From positions 102,001 to 166,000 of the forward strand of contig CAUYUJ010014186.1 of assembly GCA_963575745.1 (NCBI GenBank): a stretch of DNA of 64,000 nt. The letters are read 5' to 3'. This stretch comes from Prorocentrum cordatum (taxonomy: Eukaryota > Sar > Dinophyceae > Prorocentrales > Prorocentraceae). The notes under the pieces were generated by a model. It was not told the DNA's origin. It did not search any database and saw only the letters and a program-made list of their open reading frames with translations. The translations under genes and the position numbers were made by a program. Shown piece by piece: positions 30,400 to 39,999 of this stretch. The first letter of the stretch is position 1. The number at the start of each line of letters is the position of its first letter.

Positions 30400-31860
30400 T
30401 CCACCTGTTCTTGGGTGACTCGCCCGCCGCGGGTCACCAGCGCGGCACGCGCTGCACAGGGGAAGCGCGCAACAGCTCACGTTGATGCCCAGACCGCTGG
30501 GGAAAACATGTCTGTTTTCCCGCAGCCCGTCGTCGAGTGACCCGCCCGCTGGTGGGACACATGTGCGGCGCGCGCTGCACAGTGGAAGTGCGCGGCGTAC
30601 ACGTGCGCCAAGTCATGCTGAGGCCCCGGATGTCATTGACACATGGTTTTCCTCATCCACTTTTCGGGTGACCCACCCGCCAGGGGGTCACCTGCGCGGC
30701 TCGCACTACACGGGGGAGACGCGTGGAGTACGAATGCGCAAATTCATGCTAAGGCCCGGCATGCCAGTGACACAAGTGGTTTTTCTCAACCAGTTCTCGG
30801 GTGACCCACCCGCTGGCGGGAATTTGCGCGGCACCCGCTGGCGGGAATTTGTGCGGCGCGCGATGCACAGGGGAAGCGCATGATGTACCAACTCATGTTG
30901 AGGCCCAATCAGTTTTCGGGTGACCCACTCGCTGGTGGGTCACCTGTGCGGGGCGCGCTGCACAGGGGAAGCGTGCGGAATACGAACTCACCCACTCATG
31001 TCGAGGCCCAGGATGCCAGCAAAACATTCGCGGTGCTTGCTACACAAGGGAAGCGCGTGGTACACGGATGCGCCAACTCATGTTGAGGCCAAACATTCAA
31101 GTGAAACATTTTTTTCTCCACCAGTGCTCGGCTGACCCAACCGCCCGTGGGTTGGTTACCCGTGTCATGCGCGCGACGCATGGAAACCGTGAGGAATACG
31201 AATGCACCAACTCATGTTGAGGCCCAGAATGCCGCTGAAACAACTTGTTATTCTGACCCCGTTTTTCTGGTGACCCACCCGCTGGTGGGTCACGTGTGCG
31301 GCGCGCTACAAGGGACACGTGCGGAGTACGGATGCGTAAATTCATGTTGAGGTCCCGGATGGCCGTGAAACATCAGGTTTTTCTGAAACCGTTTTCGGGT
31401 GACTCACCCGATGGTGGAACATTTGTGCGGTGCGCGCTACAAGCGGGGACCGAGTGGAGCACGAATGCACCAACTCATGTTGAGGTCCCAAATTAAAGTA
31501 CAACGATTGTTTTTTTGTTTGTGTTTTTTGTCAATTGGGTTCTCTGGTGACTCCACCGGCTGGTGGGCCACATGTGCGGTGCGCGCTGCACACAGGAAGC
31601 GTGTGGAATACGAATGCACCAACTCATGTGCAGGCCCAGAACGCAAGTGAACCATTTGGTTTTTTCAACCTGTTTTCGGATGACCCACCCGCTGGCGGGT
31701 CACGTGTGCGGCGGGCTACACAGGGGAAGCGTGTTGAATACGAATGCCCAAATTCATGTTGAGGCTCAAATTGCCAGTGAAACAATGTTTTTTCTCAACG
31801 AGTTTTCGGGTGACCCGCCCGCCTGTGGGTCACTTGTGCGGGTACGCAGGGGGTGGTCCT
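30400..31860 (+). repeat. Tandem array of about 125-bp units with internal hairpin
   Basis: Eleven or twelve units. Each has TTTTCGGGTGACCCACCCGC then a TGGTGGGTCAC right half (a hairpin), CTGTGCGGCGCGCGCTGCAC, AGGGGAAGCGCGTGG, a TACGAATGCGCC word, AACTCATGTTGAGGCCCAGA and ATGCCAGTGAAACA. Hairpins are near 30412, 30532, 30666, 30797, 30917, 31128, 31268, 31396, 31547, 31676 and 31807. One unit near 31020-31110 lacks the hairpin. Spacing varies from about 118 to 150 bases. No gene is evident in it. Confidence 0.9.
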
Positions 31861-32084
31861 CGAGCGCAGTCTCTATCCACGCCAAGGTCGCAGGACGCGG
31901 CAGGCGTGGCCTTGGGGTGCGCAGGACTCTGCCCCTGAACGCGGAGCGCCGGAGCGCCAGGGCGGCCGCGGGGACGTCCCCAGCGGTCTGATTTGTCCCG
32001 CCTCTCCTTGACAAGAATATGCGCTTTACGCCGCTGGTAATAGCTATCTCTTGAGCTGTCCCGCAGATTTTTTAAAAGAAGAAA

Positions 32085-32288
32085 ATGCTGTATTCAGACA
32101 TTACAAGGTCTTCACGTTGTGAGCGCGGTCTCCGCCTCCCTCGCGCTTCCCTCCGCTCTGTCCAGTTCTTCCGTGCCCAATTCGCTTGCCCGTGTGCCGC
32201 ACGCCTGCTTACCGCCGCTGGGTTGTTCACGACCGCCAACCGAAACAGGTTCCTGCGCGTCCTCTCCGCAATTGCGATCGAAACTTGA
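32085..32288 (+). CDS. Possible 67-residue ORF, uncertain
   Basis: ATG at 32085, TGA at 32286-32288. It reads MLYSDITRSSRCERGLRLPR and ends ANRNRFLRVLSAIAIET. A second plus frame (32119-32484) and two minus frames overlap and are equally open, so strand and frame are unsettled. Confidence 0.22.
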   Translation: MLYSDITRSSRCERGLRLPRASLRSVQFFRAQFACPCAARLLTAAGLFTTANRNRFLRVLSAIAIET

Positions 32289-32432
32289 CAGCAGGACCTT
32301 GTGTGGGCAATCACTGTGCTCGCTCTCGTGCTTGGTTCTGAAGCTCGGCGTGGCCCCCGCCGCCGTTTGCCAGACTGGTGTCCGTCGGGTGCCGCCGCAT
32401 GGATCAGAGGGTGAAGTCCGACTCCAGAGTGT

Positions 32433-33483
32433 GTGGTGGTATCGGAGGCGGCCCATCGAGCATCAATCATTTGCAGTAGTATAGATCTTCAGAGGTCCGC
32501 GCGGATTTGTGGGGTCGGCGGTGGACGCCCTGCTGGCGGCAATGCTGGGGCCAGCCCGACAGATCCGCACGGACACTTGAAAGCTTATGCATGTGTCGCC
32601 GCGCCGTTCCAGCGCGCGACCTTCCGTTGTGGGGAGGGCGCCGCAGCCACCAGTGCAAACGCCGCCTCTGACATAGCTGCCGTGGGTTTGCCGCGGTGCC
32701 GAGTTCGTCTCGTTGGGCGCTGGGCGCAGGTCTCGACGTGGGTTTGCCGCGGTGTCGGCGTCGTCCAAGTGGGCGCGTTGAGAATTCACGGCGCGGCGAC
32801 ATGGGCCGTCCGTTGCCCTTCCTTCCCAGGCGATTTCCGGAGGGCTGCGCCTCGACAGAAGCCGCAGGGAACCGTCCTTCCAGCCCAGGCCCGCAGATGG
32901 CAAATTTGCACCGCTTTGTCTTGCCGGGGCCGTCCTGGGCGCCCCGGCCTGGACCGTGAGGGGCGCGCAAGCACCATGCCGGGGCCGCCGATGGCCCTGC
33001 CCAGGCGCGGCGGAGGTGGTGTGCGGGCGCTTCCCGCGCGCCGGGGCATGCGCCGCGGTCCAAGGCCACCGCGTGCGCGCGGCTGGCGGGGACAGGCCCC
33101 GCGAACTCCGCAGGATCAGGCAACGGGCAGGTCGGGTGCTCCAGGATGGATGCCGTCTTCGAGGATCGGAGGAGTCGGCGTCTCTTCCTCGGCGGAAGGC
33201 GGCGGAAGGTCGGCGGAAGTAGAATGAGGGCGGCTCCGCCGGCGGAGGCGGGCGGAAGTAAAAGATGCGCCACCAGGAGATGGCAACGTGTTTGGGTCCA
33301 GGGCCTCCGGAATCGACCAGATGCTTCCGCGTAGGCGTCGGCCAGTGCGGCCCAGGCCCCGCCAGTAAGGATAGGGATCGGCGACACGATGCTCCGGGGC
33401 GCTTGGGCAAGCCCTGGCCCCGTTCTTCGACCTACCCCCCAGGGCTGGAGCAGGTGCCCAGCTCGAGGGGGCAGGCGGTCCAC
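32433..33483. other. GC-rich stretch open on both strands, strand unresolved
   Basis: Plus frame 32433-33227 and minus frames 32463-33410 and 32467-33483 are all open for 260-340 codons. The minus reading at 32467 has segments such as CKFAICGPGLEGRFPAASV and the plus reading RLVGRWAQVSTWVCRGVGVV. Neither is decisive. A real gene may be here, but I cannot choose. Confidence 0.25.
32474..32596. mobile_element. IR1 inverted-repeat element, copy
   Basis: Left: TCAGAGGTCCGCGCGGATTT (32489-32508). Right: ACAGATCCGCACGGACACTT (32560-32579), a diverged reverse complement. Outer pairing continues (TATAGATCTTC against CATAAGCTTTC). Confidence 0.6.
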
Positions 33484-33526
33484 CTAGCGGCTCATCTAGC
33501 GGGCAGGAGGTGTCGCGCGGACGGGA

Positions 33527-33680
33527 GTGAAAAGTTCCAGAGCGTTCCCGAACGCTCTCGGGGCGCTCTGGAACTCCGTGAGAAGGCCACAGCGCCCGAT
33601 ACATCCTCCAGAACCGCCAGATCTTCGAGATCTCCGATCTACCCTTGTCCGATGTTGTCTCTGTCCTGGCTTCGTCTTTC
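33527..33680. mobile_element. IR2 inverted-repeat element, copy 2
   Basis: TTCCAGAGCGTTCCCGAACG with CTCTCGGGGCGCTCTGGAA forms a stem. The remainder (AGCGCCCGATACATCCTCCA, GAACCGCCAGATC, TCCTGGCTTCGTC) matches 21621-21763. The outer ends are less conserved than in copy 1. Confidence 0.55.
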
Positions 33681-33849
33681 GGCGGCCAGTCCTCCGGGGA
33701 GCAACGCGTGGAGCGGATCCTCGAGCAGAGCGGGGCGGAGTGGGCCCTCCCCTTCCGCTGTGTGGTCGCGGCCTGTGCCCTCGGGCGGCGTTGCCCTTGG
33801 CCAAGGAACCCTGGCCGACGACGGCGAGGCGACAGGGTGGCATGCCAGA

Positions 33850-34132
33850 GGGCGCCCGGAGGAGGGCGGGAGGAGGCGGCCAGGATGAGACTGAAGAGGA
33901 TGAGGAGGAGGAGGAAAAGCTCCTTGGGAACTCTTTGGATCGTCAGCCAGTCACGTGCCAGTGTAGATCTGGCCACCATTGCACTGCGACCCATCATTGC
34001 GCTGCGGCATGGCGCCTGGCGGTCACACATGCCCCTCGTGGGGACCTCATACTGGCCTCGCGCCCGGCCATACTGGCTGGGCCCGCCTGCTCCTACTTGA
34101 CGGGCCTCTCGCCCAACCGAAAGCCTGTTTAG
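33850..34132 (+). CDS. Possible coding segment with acidic run, ends at TAG
   Basis: The frame that ends with TAG at 34130-34132 reads, from about 33885, DETEEDEEEEEKLLGNSLDR and then a Cys/His/Ala-rich part ending LTGLSPNRKPV. The frame is open upstream to 33527, but the upstream part is the IR2 element. It is in frame with the next segment (34133-34353), separated only by the TAG. Confidence 0.3.
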
Positions 34133-34353
34133 GCCACGGGGCAGAGCTACTCTGCCAGCCGACTGAAGCAGACCACCGAGCGCGAGCCGACCGACTTCCC
34201 CCCGGCGCCCGAAGCCAACGCCTGGCGCCTGGGGTGCTTGACACGCGTGCCGACCGAGTGCACAGAGTTGCGCACGCGTACGCACGAACATCGCCGTAAG
34301 GGCACGCTGCCCTTGTTTTTGAAAACGCACAGAAACGGCCTTGAAACCCGCCC
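34133..34353 (+). CDS. Internal exon, unknown basic protein
   Basis: From CCTGTTTAG|G to CCCGCCC|GTACGTCTTC the frame reads SYSASRLKQTTEREPTDFPP, then APEANAWRLGCLTRVPTECT, then ELRTRTHEHRRKGTLPLFLK and THRNGLETR. A GTACGT donor, an AG|G acceptor and protein-like composition support an internal exon of about 73 residues. A minus-strand exon lies only 35 bases downstream, which would make the two genes convergent and nearly overlapping. Confidence 0.45.
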
Positions 34354-34387
34354 GTACGTCTTCCGTTTATCACTGCTGAGGGTTAGC

Positions 34388-34573
34388 TCATTGGCGCGGC
34401 CTCTCAGCCGAATTCGAACGGGTACTCGAGGATGTGGGAGACACCGACGTCAGCCTGGGGCGCGGCGGCTGCGGCTGCGGCGCCTTGTCCTGCTGCGGCT
34501 GGGGCTCCTTGTCCACGAGGCTGGGCGCGAAGCGCTGGAAGCGCGTGTCGAGTTCGTCCAACTTGTCGCCAAC
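34388..34573 (-). CDS. Terminal exon, Gln/Pro-rich C-terminus
   Basis: On the minus strand the frame starts after CACCCTGGAAG at 34574, with an upstream in-frame stop 30 bases earlier. It reads VGDKLDELDTRFQRFAPSLV, then DKEPQPQQDKAPQPQPPRPR, then LTSVSPTSSSTRSNSAERPR, Gln and TGA at 34388-34390. The predicted helix followed by a disordered Pro/Gln/Ser tail is typical of a real C-terminus. The DKLDELDTRFQ part could be a short coiled coil. Family unknown. Confidence 0.5.
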   Translation of the reverse strand, partial: VGDKLDELDTRFQRFAPSLVDKEPQPQQDKAPQPQPPRPRLTSVSPTSSSTRSNSAERPRQ

Positions 34574-34748
34574 CTTCCAGGGTGGTGCACGATTCCTGCT
34601 CCTCTCTCATGTGGCCGACGGAGTTGGAGTTCCTGCATTTCTTCAGCTGGTCTCACTTCCCAGACTGGCGGTCTGGCGGTGCTAAGGCAAGGCGCTGGTT
34701 CGCGCAGGACGTGATGTTGCCGTATTTCTACACAACATCAAAATTCCC

Positions 34749-35318
34749 ATGTTGGCCCCTCGGGTGGAGGAGGAGGAGGAGGAGGAGGAGGAGGAGGAGG
34801 AGGCACCAGAGGATGAAGACGCCGAAGGGGCGGAGGCTGTAGCCAGGAGGCGGCCGGAGAACGACGGCAATCTCGTCGCTCCAGGCCTCCACAGAAGAGC
34901 TTTGAGGGCGCGGCTCAGTGAGGGCTTCCCACTGAGGACGATGAGGACAGGCCTGACGATGCGGAGGAGGTGTGGTTGTGCGTTCCTCTCCAGGCCTGTG
35001 GGGCGGCGCGGGAAAGCAAAGGCGGCCACACGCTTCGCGCAGCCCGAATCGGGACGTCGAGTGGCCTTGGTGGTCCAACACGTGATCAAGATTGGTGAGC
35101 ACGTGTGCGAACGAGAGCACGGATTCGTCCCAGCGCCCACTCGACTAGGTGCGAGAGTGACCTTAGTGACCTTCTGGTGCGGGCCCAACGGGGTCCCCCG
35201 ATCGCCGAAGACGAGGCGGCCGTGGCGTCTTGCGCGCTTGTGTTTGGCCCCACCCCCCTGCGGCCTCCAAGAGGCCACGGACCGAAGGGCACTCAAAAGG
35301 GGTCAGTCTTGCGTGTAG
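34749..35318 (+). CDS. Possible ORF with N-terminal poly-Glu, strand uncertain
   Basis: A 189-codon plus frame ends with TAG at 35316-35318. It begins at a (GGA)n tract read as poly-Glu, then EDEDAEGAEAVARRRPENDG, and later VALVVQHVIKIGEHVCEREH and LVTFWCGPNGVPRS. An antisense frame (34682-35296) is equally open. The listed first codon is not ATG-supported upstream of the repeat, so an exon is possible. Confidence 0.28.
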   Translation: MLAPRVEEEEEEEEEEEEAPEDEDAEGAEAVARRRPENDGNLVAPGLHRRALRARLSEGFPLRTMRTGLTMRRRCGCAFLSRPVGRRGKAKAATRFAQPESGRRVALVVQHVIKIGEHVCEREHGFVPAPTRLGARVTLVTFWCGPNGVPRSPKTRRPWRLARLCLAPPPCGLQEATDRRALKRGQSCV

Positions 35319-35344
35319 CCGACCCACGACGTGCGGGCTTGGCA

Positions 35345-35605
35345 GGGCAGGGCAGGGGAGGAAGAGAGGCGGACACCAGGGAGGGCAGGCGGAGGGTTGA
35401 TTGGGTCAGCGAAGGAGAAGCGGAGAGGAGAAGGTCAGACGGAGACGAGGAGCAGAAGGGAAGGACGAGGAGGAGAGGCGGCAGAGAATCATGTTGAGGC
35501 ACATGAGGAATATAGGGAGGAGGAAGAGGAGAGGAGGAGGACGACGAGGAGGAGGAACACATGGGGATGACATGAGGAGGAAAAGGGGGAAGAGAAGATA
35601 ACCAT
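35345..35605 (+). repeat. Purine-rich GGA/GAG tract
   Basis: Irregular GGAGGA/GAGAAG purine sequence; translated frames are Arg/Glu- or Ser/Leu-rich noise. Confidence 0.75.
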
Positions 35606-36060
35606 AATTAATTGTCTGCTGCTCGTTTGTCTGCTGTGTTGCGAGCTCCAACTGTTCCGACCCGCCTCTTCCCCGTCGTTATTCAGCCCTGTTGCTTATT
35701 TGACATCGGGTGTGGACATCAGTCGAGTTTCAGAGGTGAAATCATTGCCTATCCAATTCAATGTTGTACTAGTTGTCAGTGCCTATCACTATCATGTTCT
35801 CTCTCTCTCTCTCTCTCGTTAACTTTCCATCTCTCTTTTTGAAATGTATACGTACCGAGGTTTCGTTGTCTCCTTTCCAGATCTACACATGTCTTCATCC
35901 TTTTCTCTTTTTCTTCCACACCCCCTTCTGATTTCTTTGTCTCCTGCTCTCTTCCCCCTCTCCTTCGCTATACGCTTTATTGTTTGTTTGTTGTTATCTC
36001 TCTCTCTCTCTTTCCCTCCATTCTCGCACTCAGACAGTTGTTCCCGACCGCCCTCCACAG
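35606..36060. other. AT-richer spacer ending in a pyrimidine tract
   Basis: Contains (TC)n at about 35797-35818 and a long pyrimidine-rich region (35870-36060) ending CCCTCCACAG. No gene within it. Confidence 0.4.
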
Positions 36061-36174
36061 ATGAATACCGCCGACACAACTGCGGACATAATCCAATCGG
36101 TTGGTCTCCGGGAGTGCCTCACGAACATCGGCTACGCCGCCCAGGACGTTCGGGTCTTTGCCAAACAACGTTAA
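36061..36174 (+). CDS. Small exon or 37-codon ORF
   Basis: It follows a pyrimidine tract and CCACAG, starts ATG at 36061 and ends TAA at 36172-36174: MNTADTTADIIQSVGLRECL then TNIGYAAQDVRVFAKQR. The reading is helical and protein-like. The complement is also open and plausible (NVLGGVADVREALPETN), so the strand is not settled. Confidence 0.35.
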   Translation: MNTADTTADIIQSVGLRECLTNIGYAAQDVRVFAKQR

Positions 36175-36409
36175 GAAATTCTTGACGCTTCGCGTATCCC
36201 CGCCATCGCCTTGCCTGTTGTAGCTAATTAGCTCCGCTTGCTGGCCCAGACGACGCCTACCGCTCCCTGTCCGCCGCCTCGGAGCCGCCGACCAAAAAAA
36301 AGTATCCCCGCCAGTCCATCCAGAAACAGATCGCCAGGCAAGTTTCCTTGATCGGGGCAGTGTAGAAGCATGCAGTGTAACAACCGCCTTCGAAGCGTTT
36401 TCTCGGAGG

Positions 36410-37015
36410 TCTCCTGGAACCATCTTGGGGCTCTCTGGGTGCCCTCGCGGAGTGGAGTCTCTTGGGGCACTCTTGAGACCCTTTGAAGGCTCTCTTTGGG
36501 CTTTCTTGGGGCCCTCTGAGGGTTCTTTTTGGGGGGGTCTGGAAGGCCTCTTGGGGCCGCCTCGGGCCCCAGACCTCAAAGAGAGGGGGGTCACGGATTC
36601 AGGTCCCCCCCCGAAGCTAACCAACGACGTCTTGAGGCCCTCTTGCGGCGCTCTTGGGCGCTCCTGGGGTTGTCTTGGGGCTTGATTGAGCCCCTCTTGG
36701 GCCTCTCTTGGGCCATCTTGGGGCCATCTTGAGGCCTCAAGAGCCCATCAGAAGCGAGAAGGCGAGAAGGCAAAACACATGAATTTGCCAGATGTTTTGG
36801 AGCCATTTTGAATTCTTGGGGGGGGTCCTTGGAGGGATCTGGAGGGCTCGGAGGGCACTTTGAACTGCCTCGGGGTCGTCTCGAGGCCTCTTGGATGTGT
36901 GTCAGAGGCTATGTTGAAGCATGCTGAGGTATCTTGAGCCATCTCGGAGGTCACCTTGCACTTTCAGAGGCCCTCATTGGGCCATCTTGGGCCATCCCGG
37001 ACGCTCTAACCCCTC
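36410..37015 (+). repeat. GGGCCTCTTGG-type minisatellite, array 4
   Basis: Same unit class as the 6.5-8.0 kb arrays. The unique core at about 36740-36815 contains AGAAGCGAGAAGGCGAGAAG and CAAAACACATGAATTTGCC, related to the other cores (GAAGCCGAGTACG... ATTCCAAATTTGTGCC). Confidence 0.75.
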
Positions 37016-37362
37016 GGGCCCCTCCCTCCCAGGTCCAGGGGAGGGGGAAGGAGGAGGGGTAAACCATCCCCCGAGCAGGGGAAGGAGGGGCTGTTGGAAT
37101 ATAGAAGACAAAGTTCGTTAAACCACCTACTCCCAGGGCGCTGGTGGGATGTGTTCGCTCCCTGTTCTTTCTTCCTTCATCTCTCCCTGCCCACCTCCCC
37201 CCATGCCTCCCCAGTCTCGGTTCGAGGGTCTCTGCTCCAGCGCGCAGCCATGACACGACGCGCCCAGCACTTCCGTTGATCACATATCGAGACCGGACAC
37301 ATGGCACCACAGCGTGTGACTGATGTGTGTCAAAACCAAACACGTATCCGCGCGAGCGCGCC

Positions 37363-37608
37363 ATGGCTCCGAAAGGTCCGCGCCGCGCGCCCCCCATCAC
37401 CACGGCAGCCCAAACCACCATGCAAAGACCGCCAAATGGCAACTTGACCCGACAGCAACCAATCCCGAATGGAAGCTTGCGTCGCCGCCTTCCAGAGCGA
37501 ACAGTCGCTCACAATCATCACGACTTCGATACCATGTACCAGCAGCGCCGCTCCGACCAACGCAGGGTCAGAAGCGAGCTAACTAGATTGTGCGGAGAAT
37601 CGAGATGA
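37363..37608 (+). CDS. First ORF of a broken element, basic protein
   Basis: ATG at 37363, 81 codons, TGA at 37606-37608. It starts MAPKGPRRAPPITTAAQTTM and ends MYQQRRSDQRRVRSELTRLC plus GESR. It is rich in Arg, Gln, Asn and Pro, like a nucleic-acid-binding protein of a mobile element, but no motif is diagnostic. It begins a 3.3-kb block in which coding-like frames follow one another with shifts and which includes an RNase H-like domain. Confidence 0.45.
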   Translation: MAPKGPRRAPPITTAAQTTMQRPPNGNLTRQQPIPNGSLRRRLPERTVAHNHHDFDTMYQQRRSDQRRVRSELTRLCGESR

Positions 37609-37655
37609 GCAACGCCATGCTGCGCTACTCCCTCTCGCACAACAGCGCCTCGTAA

Positions 37656-37904
37656 CGTGACCCACCAGGAGTCGCGGCCGACGCCGGTGCCTACCAGGCC
37701 AACACAACGCCCGTCTCATCAGCCCCGACAGGCAAACAGCTCGACGACGATCTCGCCGACGCGTTCACAGCGGTGTTCACGCCCCACTCCGCACCGCTCC
37801 AGTCGAAGAAGGCACGGGGCCCCACAGGTCGCCATGGCGCGGCAGTAGGCAAGCGCGGCTACATTTTCGGATCCAACCAGCTGACGTGCCCATGGCTCTC
37901 GTGA
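37656..37904 (+). pseudogene. Second coding segment of the element
   Basis: Open from an in-frame TAA at 37653-37655 to TGA at 37902-37904. It reads PTGKQLDDDLADAFTAVFTP, then HSAPLQSKKARGPTGRHGAA, then VGKRGYIFGSNQLTCPWLS. The reading is coding-like throughout with no ATG at its start, implying a frameshift from the first ORF. It ends at a CCATGGCTCTCG word that recurs 40 bases later. Confidence 0.4.
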
Positions 37905-37928
37905 ATAAATAATAAGCATTTTTTGTCC

Positions 37929-38261
37929 ATGGCTCTCGCCGCCTCAGGGCAAGGAGGTATCCAGGTTGATATTGGCTCCCGCGGCACCAAGGTGCCCCCA
38001 CCCAGTGACTGCATCATTGTGTGGTGCCCAGGCGGTCACCAGACCACGCCGCAGGAAGGGCGCGGCACTTTCACCAAACACGAGGCATACGGGGCTGTGC
38101 GTTCGGACGCAGAGTGGGCATTCGCGTCAAACCCGGCCCCGGGGGGGCGAAACAAGCCACCTTGGAATTACGCGGAATTGATGCCGCATTCACCAGTAGG
38201 TACCGCGTTACGGGCAGCGAGCATCGTGGCGCCAACAAGACGCAAATCGCCAAGTTTCTGA
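37929..38261 (+). CDS. Third ORF of the element, unknown function
   Basis: ATG at 37929, ending TGA at 38259-38261. The convincing part is MALAASGQGGIQVDIGSRGT, then KVPPPSDCIIVWCPGGHQTT and EAYGAVRSDAEWAFASNPAP. After about 38135 the protein-like reading moves to the next frame, so the tail of this ORF is probably out of frame. I do not recognise a family. Confidence 0.4.
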   Translation: MALAASGQGGIQVDIGSRGTKVPPPSDCIIVWCPGGHQTTPQEGRGTFTKHEAYGAVRSDAEWAFASNPAPGGRNKPPWNYAELMPHSPVGTALRAASIVAPTRRKSPSF

Positions 38262-39365
38262 CGCCCATCGAATGGTCTGGCGAAGTCCAAGGCGCAGGAT
38301 GGGACAAAACTACCAGGGTTGCATTTGCCATTGTCGGTCCGGCTCCGCGCGCGCGGCCCCACCATCCGCTGGACCATTCTCAAAGTCAAAGGGCGGGCCC
38401 TTGCCAAATCTGGGCCCCCTGAGGCGCCAACGGCCATGATCGCGTCATCAGAGGCCATTGCTACATGGAAACTTGCAGTGGTATCGCCTACATGGGGAGC
38501 AGGGTCAACACCTCCCCCACTCCTGCAAGACAGGGCGGTTACCAGACAGCGGGCCCAGGCGGGGCTGAAACCTATGCCGAGTTCGGAAACGCCACCGCCG
38601 CCGCTCAACGCGCCGCTGCCAGGGAAAGGCAGCGGCCCCAGATATCCCAGCGGGCGCGTCGCGCAATGGCCGTCCCAGGATTCGATCTTCATTTGAACAC
38701 GGTGCTATCACCCAAATTGAGGCCGCCATGGGGCCAGGTGGCAAGCGCTGAAAGACATTAGTCGTAGCGCCAAAGCCGAAAGTTCACACAGGCACGTGCA
38801 GCCCTCCAAGGGGGTGGGGCGCTCGGCAGAGGTCGGCAAACCATTGCCATGCCCGACGGGACATAAACTAAATTGGCACCATTTACAATGATTGGGGCAC
38901 CCGTCTCACATGGATCCACGAGCAGTTCTCACGCGACCACGGCGCCGCCGCCGCCGTCAAGCATGACCTGGGCTACTTTGCCAACGCGTGGTTCCTCATT
39001 ACCAGAATTTTAGCCAAATCCAGTGCGTGCCAAGTCGCCCCTCTCTGTAACTACCTCTGCGGGGGTGGCAACCTTTCGCAGAGGAAGGTCAACGCGGGCA
39101 TCTTGGCTGACCCATCTCCCCTGTGCAGATGGTAGTACCAACGAGAAAGAAACCCAAGATGACGCGGCGCGGAGATGTCCGTGTTGGGAAAACCAGAGGA
39201 CTGGTTTTCAAAAGCACGAGCACATGGCAGCAATTCCAGTATCTCCCACCGCGCGCCAGGCGTTGTGGCCTGCTGGAAGAAGACCCAGCCCTCCTCGATA
39301 TGCAGGCTGCCTTGGCCAAAAATAAGCCCCCCCAGTCAATTCCGCGACCGCCTCGAGGGGGCCCG
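38135..39365 (+). pseudogene. Broken coding stretch in shifting frames
   Basis: Consecutive protein-like pieces occur in different plus frames. 38137-38343: GGAKQATLELRGIDAAFTSR, then IAKFLTPIEWSGEVQGAGWD. 38345-38500: GPTIRWTILKVKGRALAKSG. 38500-38700: GGYQTAGPGGAETYAEFGNA. 38881-39030: TIYNDWGTRLTWIHEQFSRD and AAAVKHDLGYFANAWFLITR. 39090-39280: GSTNEKETQDDAARRCPCWE. The repeated frame changes indicate a decayed reading frame. I could not find a reverse transcriptase YxDD/FxDD box. Confidence 0.4.
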
Positions 39366-39385
39366 AGCGAAGAATCCCACCCATA

Positions 39386-39863
39386 ATGCACCGATGGGCA
39401 CGGAGCCAGATGGGCGTGCGCGGCGACGGTCGGGGCTGGTTCCAACCCTGTTCCTTCCTTGCTGGTGAGGACAGGTTCCGGTGTTTCCATGCGGCCCGAC
39501 CACGGGCTCAGTCCGCGCAGTGGGCAGAATCGCTGGCCGCGCTCCATCTGGTAGCCACGGCCGAAATACCAGTGCACGTCGTCGTCGACAGCTGTCGACG
39601 AGTTCGATGATCAGCTCAGGGGGCATCCGCCGCAACGCGTGGAGCCACAAGCCGACTTGTGGCGGAACATGCACCCGGTGTTTTTGGCAAAACCCGATCT
39701 GTTCAAATGCCAAATGGTGGAAAGCCACTGGGGGGAGCAAGGTATCAACGATGGGCGCGCCACTCCGATCGCTGACGCGTTCAATCGACATGCGCACGAA
39801 CTCGCTACATCAGGAACGAGGTTCCATGGCGCCCCACAAAGCGTGGTGGGCGCCGCCGAGTAG
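39386..39863 (+). pseudogene. RNase H-like domain, split by a frameshift
   Basis: Frame one (39386-39610) reads MGVRGDGRGWFQPCSFLAGE and QSAQWAESLAALHLVATAEI, then PVHVVVDS. This gives the RNase H order Asp (GDGRG), Glu in the QxAExxAL helix and Asp in VVDS. Near 39590 the reading moves to another frame: VDEFDDQLRGHP, DLWRNMHPVFLAKPDLFKCQ, then VESHWGEQGINDGRATPIAD and AFNRHAHELATSG. The last corresponds to the His-containing loop and the final Asn-x-x-Ala-Asp helix, where the Asp is His here. Retroelement-type RNase H cleaves RNA in RNA-DNA hybrids. The frameshift and lost Asp suggest an inactive relic. Confidence 0.5.
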
Positions 39864-39999
39864 CGACACAAGTTCGCCGCTGCAGTACACACCGCGGCCG
39901 ATGCCATCTTTGGCCTGCGGCATCAGACGCTGCCGCCCTCTCGCGGGAGACCGGGCCTATCATGGTCGGAGCTCTCAGAGATGGCACCACACCCGTTTA

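Noticed and set aside
33116-34330. 404-codon minus ORF
   Set aside because: It crosses the IR2 element and two plus-strand coding-like segments, with Arg/Pro/Ser composition typical of GC-rich noise.
34378-34430. GGTTAGCTCATTGGC...TTCGAAC resembling tRNA D- and T-arms
   Set aside because: No D-stem partner, acceptor stem or anticodon arm can be folded around it, and a good minus-strand exon ends there.
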